In this document: positions 17,084-25,032 of the stretch, one piece after another
How the letters are laid out: the number at the start of each line of letters is the position of its first letter
Numbering within the stretch: position 1 is the first letter of the stretch
Origin: Oceanicaulis sp. MMSF_3324
Lineage (GTDB): Bacteria > Pseudomonadota > Alphaproteobacteria > Caulobacterales > Maricaulaceae
DNA: 64,000 nt
Assembly: GCF_030733545.1 (NCBI RefSeq)
Contig: NZ_JASHIU010000001.1
Location: forward strand, 607,024-671,023
Direction of reading: 5' to 3'
Notes under the pieces: model-generated
Databases searched by the model: none
What the model was told of the DNA's origin: nothing
Seen by the model: only the letters and a program-made list of their open reading frames with translations
Position numbers and translations under genes: made by a program

Positions 17084-17128
17084 GGCGCTATCGTGTCCTC
17101 AGAACGCGCTGCCGGACAAGGCCGGGGG

Positions 17129-17749
17129 TCAGGCGATCCGCGCCGACCCGGCATAGTTGAAGCTGGCGAATTTCGGACTTTTGGGCAGATAGTCCGCGGT
17201 CATGTCATCAATCGCAAAACCAGCCGCCTTGATCAGGGCGTCCGGTTGACGCGTCAGGTGACAGCCCCCGCCAATGGGTTTCCACACCGGTTCTATGATC
17301 TTCTGCCATCGCTGCACGCCTGCATCCGGAGCCAGTCCATGCTCTGAAAACAACAGTCTGCCGCCCGGCTTCAGAACACGTCGCATCTGGGCCAGGGCGG
17401 CGTTCACATCGGGAATGGTGCAGGCGGTGTAGGTGAGCACCACCGTATCCACGCTGTCCGCCTCAAGCGGGATTTCCTCGCCGGGCAGGTCGATCAGCTC
17501 AACGTCCACCGGACAGTCGGCGATGGCGGCCGCCGCCTTGCGCCGCATGCCTTCGGAGGGCTCGAGCGCAAATACGCGGCTGACTTTGTCAGGATCGTAG
17601 AAGCCCAGATTGGGACCGGCGCCAAAGCCCACTTCCAGGACCCGCCCTTCCGCTCTGGGAACGAGCAGGGAGCGTTGCTTCATGATCTGGGGCGCACCGC
17701 AGGCGCAACCGATCAGATGGGGCAGGATGTGGGTTTCGTAAAAGGACAT
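17129..17749 (-). CDS. Class I SAM-dependent methyltransferase
   Basis: The 206-aa enzyme carries motif I VLEVGFGAGPNLGFYD near residues 37-52, an acidic residue after strand 2 (ALEPSEG), and a VDTVVLTYTACTIPD motif II region. PGGRLLFSEHGL follows as motif III. It resembles Methyltransf_11 proteins related to METTL7/UbiE-like enzymes. The CACG near residue 16 (HLIGCACG) is common in that group. The methyl acceptor is not evident. It overlaps nothing and lies 9 bp downstream of an alpha/beta hydrolase on the same strand. Confidence 0.8.
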   Translation of the reverse strand: MSFYETHILPHLIGCACGAPQIMKQRSLLVPRAEGRVLEVGFGAGPNLGFYDPDKVSRVFALEPSEGMRRKAAAAIADCPVDVELIDLPGEEIPLEADSVDTVVLTYTACTIPDVNAALAQMRRVLKPGGRLLFSEHGLAPDAGVQRWQKIIEPVWKPIGGGCHLTRQPDALIKAAGFAIDDMTADYLPKSPKFASFNYAGSARIA

Positions 17750-17758
17750 GACGGAACG

Positions 17759-18757
17759 CTAGCGCTGTTTCAGGTCCACGGGAACGCGGCGCTTTGACAA
17801 TTCCGGTTTCGCGTCTTCCCGCGGCAGGACCGGATCTATCACGCTGACATTCCGGGTGGGGCGCTCCCGGGCATTCAGGCTGGCGCAGGCTTCAGCGAAA
17901 AAGCGGATATGCTGGTTGAAGACGGCTTGTGTGTAGATGCCGAAATGGTTCGCGCCCTTCACGAGCGCGGCGAATTTTGTCGACAGGGCGGCGTCATATA
18001 ATCGGCGTCCCCGGCCCTGGGGGATCAGCCGGTCCTTGTCGCCGTGAATCCATAACAGGGGCGCTTTGACCTGACCGATCTGGCGGATGGAGTCATAGCG
18101 CTCGCGGAACAGCGCCCGAGGCAGGAGCCAGGCTGTGCGCGAGCGGACAATGTCGCGAAAACTGTCATAGGGCGCATGCAGGATCAGTCCGCCCACCGGG
18201 CGCGCGGCGGCCAGTTGCACGGCAGTGCCCGACCCCAGGCTCTCGCCATAGACCACGATGCGGCCTGGCCGGACCCCGTCGGCGACCAGTGCGTCAAACA
18301 CATTGATAGCGTCCGCCACATTGGCGGTTTCGCTGGGCCGTCCCGTAGAGCCGTTAAACCCGCGATGAGCCAGCGCGCTCAACCCCCAGTCCGAAGCGAT
18401 GAACAGGCGGAAAAAGCGCGCTCGCCGCCAGAGCGCGCGTCGATTGCCATGCAGGTACAGAATATGGGGCAGATCCGGATCCAGCGCCTCCGCGCGCCAG
18501 ATCACCAGTGTCTGCCCGTCCGGCGTCGCAAGCTCGGTTTCCTGCGTGCGCTCAACGCCGCAGTCGGACGGGTGGATGCGGGTCGGGTCGGTGAAATACA
18601 GGATCCGGCGCTGGGTGAAGAACAGCACCAGCCAGAGCGCATAGATCGCCAACAGGATCAGCGCGCCATAGCGCACCGCGTCCGGCGCGCTTTGCCAGGC
18701 GCGCCAGGCGGCTTCGCACCCGCGCGCGAAGCGATCCATCCCCGTTTCCATCCCCAT
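17759..18757 (-). CDS. Membrane-anchored alpha/beta hydrolase
   Basis: The 332-aa protein has one N-terminal helix (residues 30-48, GALILLAIYALWLVLFF) and then a hydrolase domain. The nucleophile elbow is YGESLGSG, the acid is in WIHGDKDRLIP and the histidine is in GANHFGIYT. A HGNRR oxyanion motif precedes the nucleophile. It resembles FAM108/ABHD17-type serine hydrolases. The C-terminal 35 residues are charged and probably disordered. The substrate is unknown. The start at 18757 follows AAGGGGGA; GTG at 18760 is the only rival. Confidence 0.8.
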   Translation of the reverse strand: MGMETGMDRFARGCEAAWRAWQSAPDAVRYGALILLAIYALWLVLFFTQRRILYFTDPTRIHPSDCGVERTQETELATPDGQTLVIWRAEALDPDLPHILYLHGNRRALWRRARFFRLFIASDWGLSALAHRGFNGSTGRPSETANVADAINVFDALVADGVRPGRIVVYGESLGSGTAVQLAAARPVGGLILHAPYDSFRDIVRSRTAWLLPRALFRERYDSIRQIGQVKAPLLWIHGDKDRLIPQGRGRRLYDAALSTKFAALVKGANHFGIYTQAVFNQHIRFFAEACASLNARERPTRNVSVIDPVLPREDAKPELSKRRVPVDLKQR

Positions 18758-18868
18758 CACGCCTTGTCCCCCTTGGCGTTTGAGACAGGAAGGCGGACAG
18801 GGGCTGTGAAGTCCAGCCCGAAGCCCGATGCCGGAGCGGAAAAGCAGTCAGAGTGCGGCGCGGAAGCC

Positions 18869-19369
18869 TCACCCGTTGCTGTCGGGGTTTTCAAAGCGGG
18901 CCAGCCAGGCGCGCAAGGCGTCCTCAAAGGCGGGGCGCAGCGCAGCAGGCAACTGAGAGATCAGCCGATGCTGATTGGCGACATGCTCCTCTATCACTCT
19001 GTCGATCAGGGCGAAGCCTTCATCGGTTAGCGCGACCACCGTGCTGCGCCGGTCTTCGGGATTGGGCCGGCGTTCGATCAGGCTCTGTCTTTCCAGCCGG
19101 TCGATCCGGTTGGTCATGGTGCCTGATGTGACCATCGTCCAGTTGATGAGGTCTGACGGGCTGAGCGCGTAGGGCGGACCCGAGCGGCGCAGGGTCGCCA
19201 GAACATCGAAGGCGGCGAAGCTGAGCCCGTGCTTGCGATAGACCGCATCAATCTCGGCCTGCACATGGTCGCTCAAACGCTTGAGCCGCCCGAACAGCCC
19301 CATCGGACCCACATCCAGGTCCGGGCGCTCTGAGGCCCATTGGGCGAGAATTCGATCCACATGATCCAT
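18869..19369 (-). CDS. MarR-family transcriptional regulator
   Basis: The 166-aa protein has the winged helix-turn-helix of MarR: FDVLATLRRSGPPYALSPSDL near residues 54-74, MTNRIDRLERQSLIERRP as recognition helix and start of wing, and DRRSTVVALTDEGFALID. It is transcribed away from an EamA transporter gene across an 80-bp gap holding two palindromes (19391-19435). It is therefore probably an autorepressor that also controls the transporter in response to a small ligand. Confidence 0.9.
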   Translation of the reverse strand: MDHVDRILAQWASERPDLDVGPMGLFGRLKRLSDHVQAEIDAVYRKHGLSFAAFDVLATLRRSGPPYALSPSDLINWTMVTSGTMTNRIDRLERQSLIERRPNPEDRRSTVVALTDEGFALIDRVIEEHVANQHRLISQLPAALRPAFEDALRAWLARFENPDSNG

Positions 19370-19390
19370 AGGTTAAAAGCTAGCGTCAGT

Positions 19391-19435
19391 TATCTTGACG
19401 TCAAGAGATTGTCTCACTATCTCGACGTCAAGATA
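19391..19435. promoter_or_regulatory. Twin MarR operators between marR and the EamA gene
   Basis: TATCTTGACGTCAAGAGA (19391-19408) and TATCTCGACGTCAAGATA (19418-19435) are near-identical palindromes centred on GACGTC, 27 bp apart centre to centre. The first contains a perfect 14-bp palindrome. The second ends 14 bp before the transporter ATG, so occupancy should block its expression. Confidence 0.85.
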
Positions 19436-19449
19436 AATAGGAGGCGGCC

Positions 19450-20325
19450 ATGTCCCGCACGCTTGATATCGCCCTGACCGCCAGCGCGCCGGTCATCTGG
19501 GGTACGACCTATCTGGTCACCACCAATCTGTTGCCCGACGGGTATCCGCTGACAGCAGCCGTGTTGCGCGCCCTGCCGGCCGGTCTGGTCCTGATGCTGG
19601 TCACACGCACCTTGCCGCCTGTGGCGTGGCTGGCGCGTCTTCTGGTGCTGGGCGGGTTGAATTTCTCGGTATTCTGGTCGGCCCTGTTCATCGCGGCCTA
19701 TCGCCTGCCGGGCGGCGTTGCGGCGACGCTGGGCGCGGTTCAGCCCCTGATCGTGCTGTTCCTGTCGAGCCTGCTCCTGGGCACGGCGCTCACCCCGCGC
19801 AAGCTCACGGCCGCCTTTGCCGGGATTGGCGGGGTCGCGCTTCTGGTGCTGGGGCCCCAAGCTCAGCTTGATGGCGTGGGGATCATCGCCGCGCTCACCG
19901 GCGCTGGCGCCATGGGGCTGGGCAGCGTGCTGACGCGGCGCTGGCAGCCGCCGGTTTCACCGCTCGTTTTCACGGGCTGGCAGCTGACGGCCGGCGGTCT
20001 GCTGCTCCTGCCGGTCGCCCTCTATCTGGAACCGGCCCTGCCGCCGCTCAGCCTGGCGAACACGGCGGGCTTTGTCTGGCTGGGCCTGTTCGGGGCCGCC
20101 TACACCTATTTCGTCTGGTTTCGCGGCATAGCCCGACTGGGGCCGGCCTCGGTGACGGCCTTCGGCTTTTTGAGCCCGCTGACCGCCGTGCTCTTGGGCT
20201 GGCTCGTGCTGGGCCAGGCGCTCAGCCCGCTGCAGATGCTGGGGGCCGCCATCGTCATGACCTGTGTCTGGCTGGGCGGCGCCTCGGGCAAGCCGGCCCA
20301 GGCGCCCGCCCCGGTGAAGGTCTGA
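19450..20325 (+). CDS. EamA/DMT-family exporter
   Basis: The 291-aa inner-membrane protein has ten predicted helices in two EamA repeats (residues about 5-135 and 145-280), as in RhtA/YdcZ-like metabolite exporters. ASAPVIWGTTYLVTTNLLPD at the N-terminus and FWSALFIAAYRLPGGVAATL are family-typical. A strong AGGAGG stands seven bases before the ATG. Its promoter region contains the twin MarR operators. Substrate is unknown; efflux of amino acids or a toxic metabolite is an inference. Confidence 0.87.
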   Translation: MSRTLDIALTASAPVIWGTTYLVTTNLLPDGYPLTAAVLRALPAGLVLMLVTRTLPPVAWLARLLVLGGLNFSVFWSALFIAAYRLPGGVAATLGAVQPLIVLFLSSLLLGTALTPRKLTAAFAGIGGVALLVLGPQAQLDGVGIIAALTGAGAMGLGSVLTRRWQPPVSPLVFTGWQLTAGGLLLLPVALYLEPALPPLSLANTAGFVWLGLFGAAYTYFVWFRGIARLGPASVTAFGFLSPLTAVLLGWLVLGQALSPLQMLGAAIVMTCVWLGGASGKPAQAPAPVKV

Positions 20326-20332
20326 TGCAAAA

Positions 20333-20361
20333 CGCCCCGCCGCGGAAATCCGGGCGGGGCG
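20333..20361 (-). terminator. Hairpin between the EamA gene and pntB
   Basis: CGCCCCGCC (20333-20341) pairs with GGCGGGGCG (20353-20361), with an inner CGG/CCG pair. Read on the minus strand it is followed by TTTT, so it may end the pnt operon. Confidence 0.6.
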
Positions 20362-20367
20362 TGAGGC

Positions 20368-21774
20368 CTAGTCGAGCGCCTTGACGATGCTTTCGCTCAT
20401 CTTCTTGGCGTCGCCGAGCAACATCATGGTGTTGTCCCGGAAGAAGAGCGGGTTCTCGATCCCGGCATAGCCCGAACCCAGCGAGCGTTTGACGAAGAAG
20501 ACGGTCTTCGACTTCCACACCTGCAGAACCGGCATGCCGTAGATCGGGCTGGCCGGATCTTCCTCCGCCGCCGGGTTGGTGACGTCATTGGCCCCGATCA
20601 CGAAGACCACGTCGGCGGTCGAGAATTCGGAGTTGATGTCCTCAAGCTCGAACACTTCGTCATAAGGGACTTGGGCTTCGGCCAGCAGCACGTTCATGTG
20701 CCCCGGCATCCGGCCCGCCACCGGGTGAATGGCGTAGGAGACGTCCACGCCCTCTTCCTTGAGGATATCGGCCATTTCCTTGAGCGCGTGCTGGGCCTGG
20801 GCCACCGCCATGCCGTAACCGGGCACGATGATGACCTTGCCGGCGTTCTTCATGATGAAGGCGGCGTCATCGGCCGAGCCCTGCTTGACGCTGCGATCCA
20901 CATCCGCAGCGGCGGCCGCCGCCGTGGTGTCTGCGCCAAAGCCGCCGAGGATCACCGAGATGAAGGAGCGGTTCATGCCCTTGCACATGATGTAGGACAG
21001 GATCGCACCCGAGCTGCCCACCAGTGCGCCGGTGATCAGCAGCGCCGTGTTCTCCAGCGTGAAGCCGAGCGCCGCGGCGGCCCATCCCGAATAGGAGTTG
21101 AGCATGGAGACGACCACCGGCATGTCCGCGCCGCCGATCGGGATGATCAGCAGCACGCCCAGCACCAGCGCCAGCAGCGTGATGATCCAGAAGGCGATCT
21201 TGGCATCCCCGCCCGAGGCGGTCAGGAAGGTGATGAAGACGAAGATCGCAACGCCGATGGCGAGGTTCAGCCAGTGCTGGCCCTTGAACACGATCGGCGC
21301 GCCGCTCATCAGCCCCTGAAGCTTCATGAAGGCGATGACCGAGCCCGAGAAGGTGATCGCGCCAATGGCGACGCCCAGCGCCAGCTCGACCAGGGACAGG
21401 CCCTTGAGCTTGCCGGTGGCGGTGGCGATGCCGAAGGCGTGCGGTTCATAAAGCGCGGCGGCTGCGACCAGCACGGCGCACAGGCCCACAAGCGAGTGAA
21501 AGCCCGCGACCAGCTGGGGCATGTCCGTCATGGGAATGCGCCGGGCGATCACCGCCCCGATGCCGCCGCCAATGGCGACGGCGCCCAGGATCAGGAACAG
21601 GCCCAGCCCGTCGAGCTCGACATAGAACAGGGTCGTGCCCACGGCGATGGCCATGCCGGCCATGCCCAGATAATTGCCCTGACGCGAGGTTTCCGGGCTC
21701 GACAGGCCCCGAAGGGCCATGATGAACAAGATGCCCGAGACCATGTACAGGATTGCGGCGAGATTGGCTGACAT
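20368..21774 (-). CDS. pntB: NAD(P) transhydrogenase subunit beta
   Basis: The 468-aa subunit has nine to ten membrane helices in residues 1-260 and a soluble NADP(H)-binding domain III at the C-terminus. That domain shows IIVPGYGMAVAQAQHALKEM, YAIHPVAGRMPGHMNVLLAE and VIGANDVTNPAAEEDP. It transfers hydride from NADH to NADP+ while protons enter, supplying NADPH. It follows pntA-2 by 3 bp. Length and motifs are normal. Confidence 0.96.
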   Translation of the reverse strand: MSANLAAILYMVSGILFIMALRGLSSPETSRQGNYLGMAGMAIAVGTTLFYVELDGLGLFLILGAVAIGGGIGAVIARRIPMTDMPQLVAGFHSLVGLCAVLVAAAALYEPHAFGIATATGKLKGLSLVELALGVAIGAITFSGSVIAFMKLQGLMSGAPIVFKGQHWLNLAIGVAIFVFITFLTASGGDAKIAFWIITLLALVLGVLLIIPIGGADMPVVVSMLNSYSGWAAAALGFTLENTALLITGALVGSSGAILSYIMCKGMNRSFISVILGGFGADTTAAAAAADVDRSVKQGSADDAAFIMKNAGKVIIVPGYGMAVAQAQHALKEMADILKEEGVDVSYAIHPVAGRMPGHMNVLLAEAQVPYDEVFELEDINSEFSTADVVFVIGANDVTNPAAEEDPASPIYGMPVLQVWKSKTVFFVKRSLGSGYAGIENPLFFRDNTMMLLGDAKKMSESIVKALD

Positions 21775-21777
21775 GGT

Positions 21778-22110
21778 TTAGCCCTCCGCCTTCGGCTTGG
21801 CCGCCGGCTTTTCTTTTTTCTTGTACATCGCCAGCATGCGCTGGGTGACCATGAAGCCGCCGAAGATGTTGATGCTGGCCAGGATCACCGCCAGCACGCC
21901 GACCCCCTTGGAGAACTGACCGGCCTGGTCGAGCGCGGTCGCGCCCGCGGCGATCAGCGCGCCGACAATGATCACCGAGGAAATGGCGTTGGTCACGCTC
22001 ATCAGCGGCGTGTGAAGGGCAGGGGTCACCGACCAGACGACGTAATAGCCCACGAAACAGGCGAGCACGAAAATCGCCAGGCGAAAGATAATCGGATCAA
22101 CGGCTTCCAT
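21778..22110 (-). CDS. pntAB: NAD(P) transhydrogenase subunit alpha, membrane part (PntA2)
   Basis: The 110-aa protein is the separated membrane domain of PntA, with three or four helices over residues 8-90 and a basic, proline-rich tail ([15 protein letters not shown]). [20 protein letters not shown] is the conserved motif that lines the proton channel with pntB. In alphaproteobacteria the alpha subunit is typically split like this. It lies between pntA1 (60 bp upstream) and pntB (3 bp downstream). Confidence 0.93.
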   Translation of the reverse strand: MEAVDPIIFRLAIFVLACFVGYYVVWSVTPALHTPLMSVTNAISSVIIVGALIAAGATALDQAGQFSKGVGVLAVILASINIFGGFMVTQRMLAMYKKKEKPAAKPKAEG

Positions 22111-22170
22111 TAGAGGCTCCGTATGCGGGGGCGGTCAGAAAGAGGTGAGTGCAGCGAGCGAGGCGAGCCA

Positions 22171-23301
22171 TTACGCGTCGCCTGTCAGGCTGGGATGGAT
22201 GATCGCGCCATCCTTGGTCAGGGCCATGCCCTTGATGACCTCGTCATCCCAGTGCGGGGCGAACGCCGCATCCTCGCCCACCAGAAGCGGGAAGAGATTG
22301 ACGAGGTTCTTGGCCAGCAGCTGGCTTGAATCCGCAGCGAGGCGGGCGGGCAGGTTGGTGAAGCCGGCGATCTTCACGCCATTATGGTCCACGACCTTGT
22401 CCGGTTCGGTCAGCTCGCAATTGCCGCCATTGGCCGCCGCGATGTCGATGATCACCGAGCCCGGACGCATGCTTTCAACCATGGTCTTGTCGATCAGGCG
22501 CGGCGCCGGGCGACCGGGAATGAGGGCCGTGGTGACCACGATGTCCTGCTTGGCGATATGGCTGGCGACCAGTTCGGCCTGCTTGGCCTTGTACGCATCG
22601 CTCATTTCCCTGGCGTAGCCGCCGGCGGTCTCGGCTTCCTTGAACTCGTCATCCTCGACGGCGACGAATTTCGCGCCCAGCGATCCCACCTGTTCCTTGG
22701 CGGCGGGGCGCACATCGGTGGCGGAGACCACCGCGCCGAGACGGCGTGCGGTGGCGATGGCCTGAAGGCCCGCCACGCCCGCGCCCATGACGAACGCCTT
22801 CGCCGGGGCGATCGTGCCCGCAGCGGTCATCATCATGGGAAAGGCGCGGCCATAAAGCTCGGCCGCCTCGATCACGGCGCGATAGCCAGAGAGGTTGGAC
22901 TGGCTGGACAGGGCGTCCATGGCCTGGGCGCGGGTGATGCGTGGCGTGTATTCCATCGCCAGCGCATCGACCTTGGCGTCCGCGCAGGCCTGGGCGAAGT
23001 CAGTCGCGCCATGCGGTTCGAGAAGACCGATGACCATCGCGCCGTTTTTCAGGCGTTTCAGGGTCTCATCATCGGGTCGACGCACGCAGAACAGGGCGTC
23101 TGCGCCTTTGACGGCGGCGGCGCGGGTGGCGAGTTTCGCCCCGGCGGCCTCATAGGCGGCGTCGGGATAGGCGGCGCGCTCGCCGGCGCCTTTCTGGACC
23201 GTGATCTCCGCTCCGGCCTTGATCAGCGCCTTGACGCTGTCCGGCGTGGCGGCGACCCGGGATTCTCCATCCCGGGTTTCGGCGAGTACGGCGATATGCA
23301 T
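22171..23301 (-). CDS. pntAA: NAD(P) transhydrogenase subunit alpha, soluble part (PntA1)
   Basis: The 376-aa domain I binds NAD(H) and is homologous to alanine dehydrogenase. It shows IAVLAETRDGESRVAATPDS at the N-terminus, the glycine-rich VMGAGVAGLQAIATARRLGA near residue 172 and DVRPAAKEQV. The RQD-like loop and KQDIVVTTALIPGRPAP are also present. It is the first gene of pntA1-A2-B, the order usual when the alpha subunit is split. GTTAACG and TAACG motifs precede the start but no promoter is clear. Confidence 0.95.
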   Translation of the reverse strand: MHIAVLAETRDGESRVAATPDSVKALIKAGAEITVQKGAGERAAYPDAAYEAAGAKLATRAAAVKGADALFCVRRPDDETLKRLKNGAMVIGLLEPHGATDFAQACADAKVDALAMEYTPRITRAQAMDALSSQSNLSGYRAVIEAAELYGRAFPMMMTAAGTIAPAKAFVMGAGVAGLQAIATARRLGAVVSATDVRPAAKEQVGSLGAKFVAVEDDEFKEAETAGGYAREMSDAYKAKQAELVASHIAKQDIVVTTALIPGRPAPRLIDKTMVESMRPGSVIIDIAAANGGNCELTEPDKVVDHNGVKIAGFTNLPARLAADSSQLLAKNLVNLFPLLVGEDAAFAPHWDDEVIKGMALTKDGAIIHPSLTGDA

Positions 23302-23443
23302 TCAGAAACCCCGTCTTCCGGTCGTTAACGTTGTGCGCAGTCTGCGACAAACGTCTAAGCCCGGAAAGGGGTAATCTGACTTGTACGGACACATTCGGGC
23401 TCAACAGGCAGTGAGTGCGCCGTGAGCCCGCTGTTTTAAGGGG

Positions 23444-23734
23444 TTAGGCCAGCAGCGAGACGAGGCCGCCAATGATGAAGCCGATGATGGCCAGCACCAC
23501 CAGGGTGGCCCAGTAGCCCGCGCCCTGCTTCAGGAAATAGCCGCCCAGACCGCCGACGATGGCAGAGACGAACATGGCGGTCAGCCAGTGAAAATGGGCG
23601 CCGAAAACCAGGATCACGCACAGCAGCGTGACGGTCACGACCAGGGTGGAATACACGGACACGCCGATAAAGCCGTCGAACGTGGCTTTATGCTCAGAGA
23701 TGTTCATGTCTCCGCGGGTGTATTCTTCAGCCAT
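23444..23734 (-). CDS. aa3-type cytochrome c oxidase subunit IV-like protein
   Basis: The 96-aa membrane protein starts with the YTRGDMNISEHKATFDGF pattern that marks the small bacterial aa3-oxidase subunit IV (PF07835), then a helix at 24-44. Unlike the usual one-helix version of about 45-60 residues, it continues with two more helices (about 52-68 and 73-95). GAGG sits six nt before ATG 23734. It stands alone, without other oxidase genes. A stabilising role in the oxidase is expected from the family; the extra helices are unexplained. Confidence 0.78.
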   Translation of the reverse strand: MAEEYTRGDMNISEHKATFDGFIGVSVYSTLVVTVTLLCVILVFGAHFHWLTAMFVSAIVGGLGGYFLKQGAGYWATLVVLAIIGFIIGGLVSLLA

Positions 23735-23815
23735 GATCGTCCTCATCTGAAAAAGAAGTCTTCTGAACGCGGCACATATCACGCTCCTTGCGATCCGCCA
23801 AGATGGTGTGCTGGC

Positions 23816-24751
23816 CTAGACTCGCGGCCGCGCCCACCCCTCGATCAGGGCGTCCAGCGCCGCCGTCACCGCCATGGGATCATCCAGGATCAAATGGTGC
23901 TGGGTGTTCGGTATGCTGACAAAGGGCGACTGGCGAAACACCGATTTCATGAAATCCCAGGTTTCCGCGCCCATCAGCACCGAGTTTTCGCCGCGGATAA
24001 ACGCCAGCGGGCATTTGAGATTGGCCGCGGCCGCTTCGGGATCACGGCGCTGATAGGTCAGCTTCGCCCACAGATCCGGATCAAACAGCCAAGTGTAGCC
24101 GTCCTCGACCTGTTTCAGGCTGCCGCGCGCAATGTGATCGATGATCCACAGATTGTCGCACGCCTGCTCGGGCAGGAGACGGAAGCGCTCCAGCGCTGCG
24201 GCGAGGTCCTTGTAGGTGCGGCCGCCACGGCGCGGCGGGCTGCCTTCGCGTTGCTTTTCGGGTTTGCGAATCGGGCTGTCCAGAATGATCGCCGCCTGCA
24301 GCTGATCGCCCAGCACGGTGCTGGCCTGCAGGGTGACGAAGCCGCCAAAGGAATGGCCGATCATGATCGGCTTGCCCGTGTCGCACGCGCCGCCCGCCTC
24401 GGCGGCGACCAGCATGTCCCGGGCATGGTCGTCCATCGTATAGACGTCGCGCCAGCCGCTCTCGCCCATGCCGGACAGATCGGCGGCGACGACCCGGCGT
24501 CCCCCGCCTTCACGCGCCAGATACGGACCCAGCGCGTCCCACCAGCCTTTATGCGCGGTGCCGCCATGGACCAGCAGCAGGCCCGGCTGGCCGCGCTCGC
24601 CCCAGGCCTTCCATGCGAGCTGTGTCCCGTCCCGATCGGCGATGCCGGTATCGACGGTTTCAGACTGGGCCTTGAGGAACCAGTCCGGAGCGGAAACACG
24701 TTCGCCCTTGTAGGGCGCGAGCGGGGGCGGCATGCGGTCGGCTTTGGTCAT
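23816..24751 (-). CDS. Alpha/beta hydrolase
   Basis: The 311-aa enzyme has oxyanion strand VHGGTAHKGWW near residue 68, the nucleophile elbow GHSFGG near 140, and the histidine in IPNTQHHLILDDP near 280. The acid is probably in FIRGENSVL. It resembles AB-hydrolase-1 proteins such as epoxide hydrolases or lactone hydrolases. A long cap domain spans about 165-245. No signal peptide is seen. AAGG lies 10 nt before the start. Substrate is unknown. Confidence 0.82.
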   Translation of the reverse strand: MTKADRMPPPLAPYKGERVSAPDWFLKAQSETVDTGIADRDGTQLAWKAWGERGQPGLLLVHGGTAHKGWWDALGPYLAREGGGRRVVAADLSGMGESGWRDVYTMDDHARDMLVAAEAGGACDTGKPIMIGHSFGGFVTLQASTVLGDQLQAAIILDSPIRKPEKQREGSPPRRGGRTYKDLAAALERFRLLPEQACDNLWIIDHIARGSLKQVEDGYTWLFDPDLWAKLTYQRRDPEAAAANLKCPLAFIRGENSVLMGAETWDFMKSVFRQSPFVSIPNTQHHLILDDPMAVTAALDALIEGWARPRV

Positions 24752-24839
24752 GGTCGGACCTTGGGACTCTTTTAGTTAGGGGCTTCAGGGGTAGACCGGG
24801 CAGGGCTGACCCGTCAAACGCGGGAGTCTCACCAGACCT

Positions 24840-24854
24840 TTAAGGACAGGCTAA
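24840..24854 (+). promoter_or_regulatory. CtrA-box-like sequence upstream of the tacA-like gene
   Basis: TTAA (24840-24843), 7-bp spacer, CTAA (24851-24854), matching the CtrA consensus TTAA-N7-TTAA at 7 of 8 bases. Further CTAAC-like half-sites follow at about 24870. It is 180 bp upstream of the regulator start. In Caulobacter, tacA is under CtrA control, to my knowledge, so the placement is sensible. Unproven here. Confidence 0.4.
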
Positions 24855-25032
24855 CTCTCTATTTACCCTAACACTTTCTGAGTCGCTTCTACACCTCATC
24901 TTTACGCCGGGTGTCCCATAAAGGGTCACACAACAGGTGGGAGGGCGGTTCGGACCGGCACGGAGAAAACTCCGGCCGGCCCGCAAAAGGATCGCCCCGA
25001 AAAGATAAAGCGACCGAAAAGGCGTGGGTGTG

